From Betaproteobacteria bacterium (GTDB lineage Bacteria > Pseudomonadota > Gammaproteobacteria > Burkholderiales > Casimicrobiaceae): a DNA stretch of 64,000 bases. Each line of letters begins with the position of its first letter. The stretch's first letter is position 1. A model generated the notes under the pieces. The model searched no databases and was not told where the DNA came from. It saw only the letters and a list, made by a program, of their open reading frames with translations. This document shows positions 56,720-64,000 of the stretch, in pieces. The translations under genes and the position numbers were made by a program. The stretch lies in NCBI GenBank assembly GCA_016717855.1, contig JADKEV010000011.1, positions 128,459 through 192,458 on the forward strand, given 5' to 3'.

Positions 56720-58983
56720 TCAGGCTTGCGCCGAGCTCATTATCTTGTTGAAGGTCGGCGACGGGCGCATGATGGCTTCGGCCTTCGCGGGATCGGGCAG
56801 GTAGTACCCGCCGATGTCGGCCGGCTTGCCCTGCACGGCCTTGAACTCGCCGAGTATCTTCTGCTCGTTCTCCGCCAGTGCGCGGGCAAGCGGGGCGAAG
56901 CGCGCCTGCAGTTCCTTGTCTTCGGTCTGTTCTGCCAGCGCCTGCGCCCAGTACATCGCCAGATAGTAGTGGCTGCCGCGGTTGTCAACTGGCCGGTCTT
57001 GGGCGACAGTCCTTGTTGTTGTCGAGCAGCTTGCCGGTGAGCGTCGTCAGGGTCTTCGCCAGGATCTTCGCCCTGGCGTTGCCGGTCTTGATGCTAAGGT
57101 CTTCGAGCGGAACTGGCCAGCGCAGAAACTCGCCCAACGAGTCCCAGCGCAGGTGGTTTCTTCCTTGAGCTGCTGGACGTGGCAGGCGCCAAGCCACCCG
57201 CGCCGGTTTCGAACATGGCGCCACCGTCCATCAATGGCACGATGGACAGCATCACCGGCGCTGGTGCCCAGTTCCGCTATGATCAGGAACAGGTCGGTCA
57301 GATAGTCGCGCAGGATGTTGCCGGTCACCGAGATGGGTGTCACTTGCCGCGGATCACGCGCTCAGCGTGTAGCGCATCGAGCGCATCTGGGACATGATCT
57401 GGATAACCCGGGCCCGGTCAGGTCGTAATCCTGCAGGTAGAGTTTCACTTTCTTGATCAGCTCGGCCTCGTGCGGACGGTACTCGTCCAGCCAGAACACG
57501 GCCGGCGTGTCGGACTGGCGGGCGCGGGTCACGGCCAGCTTCACCCAATCCCGGATCGCCGCGTCCTTGACCTGGCACATCCGCCAGATATCGCCCGTCT
57601 CGACGTTCTGCTCGAGCAGAACGTTGCCGTCAGAAGTCGACGATGCGCGCCACGAAGTCCTCCGGAATCTCGAAGGTCTTGTCGTGCGAGCCGTACTCTT
57701 CCGCCTGCTGCGCCATCAGAAGGCCGACGTTGGGCACGGTGCCCGTGGTCGCTGGATCGAACGCGCCGTGATACTTGCGGGAGTCAGAAGCTTCCTGGTA
57801 GATCCGCGCGAACGTGGTTCGGGCATCACCGCCTTGGTGTCCTTCAGCTTGCCGTCCGGCCCCACATCTTGCCCCGACGCGGATCATCGCCGGCATCGAC
57901 GCGTCGACGATCGTCGTTGGGCGCGTGCCGGGTTAGAGATGCCCTTGGCCGGATCGACCATCGCCAGTTCCCGGACGGGACTCGTAGAGCATGGCATCTG
58001 TCGTGCTCGATTTCCTCGTGCGGGGAATGCGCGAGGTCTTGATCTTGTCGTAGGACGCTGCTGATGCCGTTGTTCGGGGTTGACGCCCGGTTCCTCAAAC
58101 GGCTTGCCGTGCTTGGCGAACAGGTCCATATAGAACACCCCGACCGCGTGGCCGAACACGATAGGGTGCGGGACCGCCATCATCGTCGCCTTACGTGCAG
58201 CGAGAACATCACGCCGGTCTTCCGCGCATCTTCCATCCTGGTCTTCAGAAGAACTTGACAGCGCCTTCTTGCTCACCGACATACTGTCGATGATCTCGCC
58301 CTCGAGCAGCGGCACCTTCGAGCAAGGCACGATGGTCTTGCCGCTCTTGGTGACCAGGTCCATCTCCCGACGTCCACGCCTTCGCCATCGTCATACACTT
58401 TTTCGCTGTGGTAGAAATCGCCGCTCCGGACGCGCGCGAGACGTGGGTACAGGAGAGCGGGGCTCCACAGCGCCATCGTGCTGCGGGTTCTTCCGGGCAT
58501 AGCGCTTGACCGCGGCCGGCGGCGCGGCGGTCGGAATTGCCTTCGCGCAGCACCGGGTTGACGGCGCTGCCCAGTGCTTTCGAATGGCCTCGCCAGTCTT
58601 CTTGTCCGCTTCCGTCTTCACTTCCTCCAGGATAGTCGGGGACCTTGTAGCCCTCGGCCTGCAATTCGTGGATCGCCGGCGATCAGCTGGTTGGAGGGGG
58701 CGCTGATGGTCGGGCAGCTTGATGATGTTGGTGTCAGGTTGCTTCGTCAGCCGCCGGGTTCGCCAGGTTGTCGGGAACCTTCTGCTGCTCCGTCGGGTAG
58801 TCCGGGGGGTTCGACGAGTATCCGCGCGGCCACCGAAATGTCGCTCAGGACGACGTCAATGCCGGCCGGCGCCGTGAAGGTCTTGATGACCGGCGGCAGC
58901 AGATACCGTCGCGAGCAGCGGCGCCTCATCAGTCAGCGTGTAGATGATTTTCGATCTACCTGTAGTCCTTGGTTTTTCTCCAT
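56720..58983 (-). pseudogene. icd: Monomeric NADP-dependent isocitrate dehydrogenase, many frameshifts
   Basis: The fragments read in order through the full family length of about 745 residues: IIYTLTDEAPLLAT near the start, GIDVVLSDISVAARIL, EGYKVPDYP, LVTKSGKTIV, KVPLLEGEIIDSMSVSK, DPATTGTVPNVGLLMAQQAEEYGSHDKTFEIPEDF, VFWLDEYRPHEAELIKKVKLYL, LRDYLTDLFLIIAELGTSA, HLRWDSLGEFL and the end GYYLPDPAKAEAIMRPSPTFN. At least eight frame changes are needed. The span equals an intact gene (2,264 bases), so this looks like poor sequence rather than decay. The enzyme makes 2-oxoglutarate and NADPH in the citrate cycle. Confidence 0.85.
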
Positions 58984-59423
58984 ACGGGTTGGTTGATCAC
59001 CGTCAGCGGCGCCACCGGGCAAGTCATTGCCGGAGGCCGTACAGGACCAGGAAGTCCACAGCGGTGGTCAAGGTATCTGACGCCGGGGCTCAGTCAATGA
59101 CGCAAGTCAATCATGATGCACGTCAAGCAGCGCGTTGGCGACATGCAGTTCCCCAGGAATGCTGGTCTTACGCCGCGCCGTGGCGCAGGTTTGTTCGCGC
59201 GACTACCAAGTCCCGTGACGCGGCGCCGCGTAAACACAAGCGTCCCAGCGCGAGGCTGGAGTTGCTTCTCGCCAAGTGATGCGCTGGTGAATTCGACCTT
59301 CGGCGTCGGCGGCGGGGCGACCCAGGCCCGGCCGAGAGCGCCGCCAGGTCTCGAAAGTGCGCCTGGGTGGGCTAGCTTTACCGAACTGGAACTCGTGAAG
59401 TCGGTGTTCGCCTAACATCGCGG
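58984..59423. other. Unassigned stretch in the low-quality region
   Basis: No frame gives a recognisable protein over more than about 60 codons. One minus-strand frame (VEFTSASLGEKQLQPRAGTL, FTRRRVTGLGS) looks coding but I cannot name it, and it breaks on both sides. It may be a further gene spoiled by indels. Confidence 0.35.
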
Positions 59424-60460
59424 CTAAGGACCCAGCGACTGCCCCGCTATTGCATCGTCAGCTTCCACTCTCTGCGTGAATTGACGGAAGAAAGAGTTCC
59501 TTCCAATCTGCCGGCAAATTGCGGAGCGTGCCGATCTGGTTTCATGAACATGGCGTACTTCATCACCGCATTCGGGGTGGTTGGGGATTCCACTGTGGGA
59601 TCCACCGGATGCCATCAGCTCTTCGACCGTTTCCCTCCCTTGATAATCGCGATGTAGGTTTACGGCAGCTTCGCGGATTTGCCTTGATCAGGGTTATGGC
59701 CTGCGAGCGCGGCCAGGAACGCGCCATACATCTTGGGATTCTCGCGGTAGAATTTCTCCGTCGTCTGCACCATCACGTAGGTTGCGGGTCCGCCCAGGAC
59801 GTCGCCGGAGTTGAGGACGGTATGAATTCCCGGATTCTTCAATTCCAGAGTCGAGAATGGCGGCGAGGTGAAGTGAAGCTTGACCTCGCTCTTTCCACTC
59901 AGGAGCGCGATCATCGCGTCCGGATGCTTGACATGGAGATCGTCTGCCTGTCCAGTGAAAAGCCTTGTCCTCACCGAACGCCTGCTCGGCGGCCATTTTA
60001 CCTGCAACGATGGCGGTCACCGACACCTTCACGCCCGCGAGCGCGATCCGGTCGGTGTCCTTGAGGTCCTTCAGGCTCTTGATCGTCGGGTCGCTCGTGT
60101 TGAGAATCATGGGAATCGAGTTCATCGCGGCGACACCGCGAACGTTCAGGTTCCCTTGGTCCGATCCCACATAATCAGGAATCCCGGCGTTCCGATGCCA
60201 GCGAAATCGACGTTTCCCGACAGGAGCGCGTCGTTCATACCCGCTGCGCTGGCGAAACGCGACCAGGAGACCTTGACATTCTTCAGTCCGACCTTTTCAG
60301 CTTCCTTTTCGATCAGGTTGAAGCGTTCGATCATCAGGAAAGGCAGGTAGGAAATTCCGTCTGCCTTGGCGATTCGAATCTCGGTCACCTCGGCGCGGAC
60401 CGGGCTCGTCCAGCCAAAGAAGACGGCCTGCACCAGTAAGGCGATGGCGAGGGCAGTGAT
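59424..60460 (-). pseudogene. ABC transporter substrate-binding protein (NMT1/THI5-like), frameshifted, no start
   Basis: A leader (AITALAIALLVQAVFFGW) is followed by RAEVTEIRIAKADGISYLPFLMIERFNLIEKEAEK, NDALLSGNVDFAGIGTPGFLI, LKDLKDTDRIALAGVKVSVTAIV, PDAMIALLSGKSEVKLHFTSPPF, YVMVQTTEKFYRENPKMYGAFLAAL and a C-terminal MKYAMFMK...LRNLPADWKELFF. This is the pattern of receptors for nitrate, sulfonate or aromatic acids. At least four frame changes occur. The start codon is missing because the sequence joins directly to the truncated dioxygenase gene near 60,460. Confidence 0.8.
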
Positions 60461-60464
60461 CGCC

Positions 60465-61083
60465 CGGTCCTCGGATGCGCCCGGACGACGGGATGCAGCA
60501 CATCCGGATTCTTCGCGCGCTCTTCCTCGGTCAGCGATCGCCGCCGTCCTGCGCTCTCGGCAACGACCTGCGCATAGCGCCAGGCGTGGCTGTGGACGGC
60601 GGACAGCCCTTCCAATTCGGACTTGGCGCGCTGAGGCAGGGCGTCGTACGCCACGGCAACGTTGCTGAACATCGTATCGCCCAGCGCCTGTCCGCGTTCG
60701 TCAAAAGGTATCTGGATCGCATGCAGGAAGGTGCAACGGGCGGGCGGATCCTTGTAGGACATGTCGACATGCCACCATTGGCCCGCGTCCGTTGCGCCGA
60801 TGGGCCGGCCATCCCTGACGATGTTCGACAGCACGAGGATCTTGGGCTGCTCGGGAAGTAGGTATTCCTTGACGACCGGAACCTCGATCGGACCGAAGAG
60901 TTCGGCGAAGCGTACCTGGGCGTCAGGGCTGCATTGCTGGCCGCGTAAGACCAGGACGCCGTGCTGGTGCAGCGCTTCGACGAGAGGCGCCGATTCCGCT
61001 GGTGTGATCTCATCCAGGTCGCAGTTCAATACCTCCGCGCCTAGCGTCGCTTTCAGCGGTCGTATGTCGAGATCATTGTGCAT
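60465..61083 (-). pseudogene. TauD/TfdA-family Fe(II)/2-oxoglutarate dioxygenase, C-terminus missing
   Basis: About 205 residues in one clean frame: IRPLKATLGAEVLNCDLDEI, GVLVLRGQQCSPDAQVRFAELFGP, GQWWHVDMSYKDPPARCTFLHA (His-x-Asp iron ligands) and HPVVRAHPRTGR. Family members continue about 80-90 residues with the distal His and the 2-oxoglutarate Arg; here the frame enters the next gene's signal peptide. The enzyme would hydroxylate a sulfonate, ether or similar compound. A deletion or mis-join removed its end and the start of the receptor gene together. Confidence 0.85.
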
Positions 61084-61175
61084 GGGCGCATCTCCGGATC
61101 AACGACAGCGGCAAGCCGCCTCTTATTCGCCCCGTGCCCAGAAGCATGGACGCAGCAATTGTCATGCGCGTGGTT

Positions 61176-61928
61176 TCAGCCTGGCCGGAAGCGAGATGCG
61201 TAGGTCTCCGCGTCATCCTGCGGCGCGTAACCCAACTTCGATATCGCTGCGTCGATGTCCCAATACCGCCGCTTGTTGCCCGATATGGCGTAGAACGTGC
61301 CCCATCGAAGGGACGAGTCGAGGGATCGCGAGGCGAGTTGTGCCATGTCACGCGGCGAAAGCCAGGTACTGAGCTGGCGTTCGTTTTCGGGCTCAGGCCG
61401 GAAGCTCCCGATGCGAAGGCAGATTGCGGACATCGCGAACTGGTCGACGTACAAGCGCGCCAGGATCTCGCCGATCGCCTTTGACGCGCCGTAGTGGCTG
61501 TCCCCGCGCGCAGGGGTGTGCCGGAGTCGCAAGGAATGCCTTCCAGCTCCCACGCTCCTGTCGCGTGATTCGATGATGCGTAGACAATTCTTCCGACTCC
61601 TTCCTGGCGCATGGCCTCCAGCACGTGCCATGTTCCCTTGACGTTCACCTCAAGCGCGTCCCTTTTTTGCCAGCGCGTGTCCATCGACACCGCGGCCGCC
61701 AGGTGCAGGACTGCATCCATTCCGCGCACCGCGCGGCACGCCACCGGCACCAGGTCAGCAGATCAGCTGCAACAACCTCCTCCGACGGTGCCGGATTCGA
61801 CGCCAGGCTCACCTGTCTCTGCATCAGGCGCAGCGCGTGTGCGGGGAAAGAAACGGCCGGATCGCGCGGCCGACGCGGCCATCTGCGCCAGTGATCAGAA
61901 CCCGGCGAGGTGCATGCGCTGGAGTCGA
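61176..61928 (-). pseudogene. NAD-dependent epimerase/dehydratase, uronate-dehydrogenase-like, frameshifted
   Basis: The fragments give RRVLITGADGRVGRAIRPFL (NAD motif), MDAVLHLAAAVSMDTRWQ, NVKGTWHVLEAMRQEGVGRIVYASSNHATGAWELEG, SHYGASKAIGEILARLYVDQF (Tyr-x3-Lys), CLRIGSFRPEPENERQLSTWLSPRDMAQL and YAPQDDAETYA. This order and the CLRIGSF...STWLSPRD motif fit the uronate dehydrogenase-like SDR group of about 265 residues. Three or more frame changes are needed. It overlaps the TauD-like gene's neighbourhood on the same strand. Confidence 0.78.
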
Positions 61929-61935
61929 CAATCCT

Positions 61936-62981
61936 TCAGTCCTTGAGGATGGGGTTGCTGGCAGCTGAAGCCTTCCATTTGGCGAGATCAGCCTGGATCT
62001 GTGCCTGGAAATCCGCCGGGCTGTTCGCGACGACCGAGGATCCGAAGGCCGTGAAGCGCTTTTCCATTTCCGGATCCCGCATCACCTGCCGCGCCGTCGC
62101 ATTGATGGAATCGACTATGGCCTGGGGCATTCCTGCCGGCCCGACCAGACCATACCAGACCCCGGACTCGAATCCTTGAAGTCCGGATTCGGACAGCGTC
62201 GGAACATCGGGCGCAGCCGAATACCGTTTGAGGCTGGACACGCCGATCGCACGGATCTTGCTTTCCGTGACATAAGGCCACAGCGCCATGGGGTCGCCGA
62301 ACAACATGTTGATGTGGCCGGCGACGAGGTCGGTCATCGCCGTCGCGGTCCCCTTGTAGGGAACGTGAACCAGCTTGACCCCACCCATCGATTGCAGGAG
62401 GTCCCCGGAGAAGTGGGTCGGACTACCGTTGCCTCCGGATCCGAACGAAAGCTTTCCCGGATTCTTCTTGGCATGGGCAATTAGTTCATCGAGATTCTTC
62501 ACGGAATCGAGGGATGGACCGCCAGCAGGAACGATGTGGAAATTAGATTGCAGAGCGGCGTGAAATCCCTTCGCGGTGTCGAACGGAACTTGGGCACGAT
62601 CGCCGCGTTGATGGTCATCGCGGTGGTTGCGAGTATCAGCGTATACCCGTCCGGCGCGGACCGGGCGACGTATTCCATCCCGATGATCGTGTTCGCACCC
62701 GGCTTGTTCTCGATGACGACCGGTTGTCCCCACTTGTCGGAGAGTTTTTGCCCAACCAGCCGCGCGAGGGAATCCGCAGGGCCGCCGGCGGTGTACGGCA
62801 CGACGATCTTAACCGGCCGAGCCGGGAAGACTTGCGCTGCAGCCGGGACGGTGGTCAATGCCACCCCGACGACGACGCAGAGTCCCGCCATCGTGTTGAT
62901 CGCAGCCCGCCAGGGACGCCTGGCATTGGGCGTCGCCATTTGCCGACGGTTGCACTCGTTACCGGATGTCGCTGAAGTCAT
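61936..62981 (-). pseudogene. Bug-family receptor, one or two frameshifts
   Basis: The N-terminal part (signal ending VPAAAQVFPARPVKIVVPYTAGGPADSLARLVGQ, GQPVVIENKPGANTIIGMEYVARSAPDGYTL) and the C-terminal part (NLDELIAHAKKNPGKLSFGSGGNGSPTHFSGDLLQ, LVHVPYKGTATAMTDLVAGHINMLF, PADFQAQIQADLAKWKA) are complete but in different frames, with the change near 62,500-62,570. The span of 1,046 bases is two over a multiple of three. AAAGGA supports ATG 62981. Gene content suggests a full-length working receptor if the indel is an error. Confidence 0.85.
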
Positions 62982-63101
62982 TTGGTAGATCCTTTCCGTC
63001 GGCCCGGAGTGGCCGGAAGCAGGCGACACAAACGCTGCTCCCTCCCACTCTGAGGGCGATTCACATCGAACTTCCAAACCCCGAGTCCCCGATAACGCAG
63101 C

Positions 63102-63815
63102 TCATATCTGTGCCACGCCGATGGTCGTCCCGCCGCACACATAGAGCGTCTGCCCGGTGACGAATCCACTGCGGCTGTCGATGAAGTGCGCCACGGCATG
63201 GGCGACGTCCGCAACCTCCCCAAGGCGTCCCACCGGCGTTGTCCGGATCAGCTTTCCCGCCTGCGTTGGCGAATTGTTGGCGCGAAACAGCGGTGTATCG
63301 ATTAGCCCCGGCGCCACGACGTTCACGGTAATGCCGTGAGGAGCGAGCTCGAGTGCCCACGTCCGGCATAACGCGATGATCGCGGCCTTGGTCGCGGCGT
63401 ACAGGGAGCGCCCGGCCCGCCCGAGCGCTACGCGGCTAGAGAGCGCGACGATACGTCCATAGCCGGCGTGCTTCATTCCCGGCAACAGCGCCTGCATGCA
63501 CCGGATCCGCTCTTCAGGTTCACGGCCACGAGGCGATCGAGATCGTCCGGATCCACAGCGTCCGCGCTGGCGATCTTGTTGATCGCGACGTTATGGACCG
63601 AGGTTCAGGATCGGACCCTCGGCCAGGACTCGAGTCAGTGCCTCGATGGTTGCCCGCTTGTCGCGCAGGTCCACCGCGACATACGATTCCCGGGCGGCAA
63701 GCGTCGAAGGCGGCACAATATCGAAATTGACGGGCTGGTAGCCGTCACCAGCCAGGCGCTCGACGATGCCGCGGCCGATACCCTGGCTTCCTCCGGTCAC
63801 GAGGATGCGCCGCAT
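63102..63815 (-). pseudogene. Short-chain dehydrogenase/reductase, frameshifted in the middle
   Basis: The N-terminus MRRILVTGGSQGIGRGIVERLAGDGYQPV binds NAD(P). The C-terminal half MKHAGYGRIVALSSRVALGRAGRSLYAATKAAIIALCRTWALELAPHGITVNVVAPGLIDTPLF has the catalytic Ser and Tyr-x3-Lys. Between about 63,500 and 63,610 the two parts change frame at least once. The frame upstream is open to ATG 63926, adding 37 atypical residues. With the dioxygenase, epimerase and two receptors on the same strand it forms a probable catabolic operon. Confidence 0.82.
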
Positions 63816-64000
63816 TTCTGAAGGCTGATGTTCCGTATCGAGGCCGGTTTTCGAGAGCGCCGCCTTCTTGCGATCTTCGCCGCGAGCCACGGACGGCGCG
63901 GAGGCAGCACTTTGAACCTCTTTCATTGGACAGACACGGGTATGGGAACCTCTCCGATGGCCGTCGTGCGATGCATCAGGCGATGCTCGTGATCCGCATA

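Noticed and set aside
57453..58064. Plus-strand gene of 203 codons in the icd region
   Set aside because: It lies opposite recognisable isocitrate dehydrogenase fragments and has no motif of its own.

Overview
The window is a very GC-rich stretch of what looks like a betaproteobacterial chromosome, probably Burkholderiales-like. This assignment is inferred from gene content only: several Bug/TctC-type solute receptors, an E. coli-type gshA, heterotetrameric sarcosine oxidase, soxXYZA, IPTL-CTERM proteins and dense ATGA-coupled gene pairs. No rRNA, tRNA, CRISPR array, prophage or transposase was seen.

Layout. 0-9 kb: a thiol-redox protein cut by the left edge, Dps with a damaged 5' end, a Na+/H+ antiporter, a small lipoprotein coupled to a solute-binding protein, a sialidase-like surface protein, an enolase-superfamily enzyme, a broken Bug receptor, a GNAT acetyltransferase and a YCII protein. 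9-17.4 kb: a methylated-amine catabolic block made of a Bug receptor, an M19 dipeptidase remnant, a GlxA-type regulator and, divergently, sarcosine oxidase beta-delta-alpha-gamma. 17.5-25.3 kb: an exported hydrolase, a collagen-like protein with a BclB-type C-terminus, an IPTL-CTERM protein, and an outer-membrane porin divergent from a cupredoxin plus GGDEF/EAL protein. 25.3-39.6 kb: central and redox metabolism (aldehyde dehydrogenase, CreA, class I aldolase, FMN reductase, BON protein, Lpd-like flavoprotein, gshA, truncated redoxin, KefF-KefC, PQQ sugar dehydrogenase, aldo/keto reductase, RraA-like protein). This part is studded with a hairpin repeat. 39.6-47.2 kb: a LysR regulator, a zinc metallopeptidase and a co-directional run of molybdenum hydroxylase plus soxX-soxY-soxZ-soxA. 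47.5-52.6 kb: ketopantoate-reductase-like protein, Gfo/Idh/MocA protein, intradiol dioxygenase, an esterase and a FrnE-like DsbA. 52.6-56.6 kb: a VapBC pair, a DUF11-repeat surface protein and a DUF5648 protein. 56.7-64 kb: monomeric isocitrate dehydrogenase, an ABC solute-binding protein, a TauD-like dioxygenase, a uronate-dehydrogenase-like protein, a Bug receptor and an SDR enzyme, almost all with broken reading frames.

Two themes stand out. First, an 11-copy hairpin repeat (core GATGGGTATCGC...CCCATCC), often with a second palindrome (GGGGTCTGACCCC), lies at gene ends and at the broken ends of at least two genes. Second, many genes carry single-base indels or short deletions, and there are three long G/C homopolymer blocks. 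Together with the collapse of reading frames after about 56.9 kb this suggests local sequence or assembly error, so the broken genes should not all be read as natural decay.

The strongest biological leads are the molybdenum hydroxylase-soxXYZA gene run without soxB or soxCD, the collagen-like/BclB protein beside an IPTL-CTERM protein, the GlxA-regulated sarcosine block with its dipeptidase, and the gshA-redoxin-KefFC neighbourhood.
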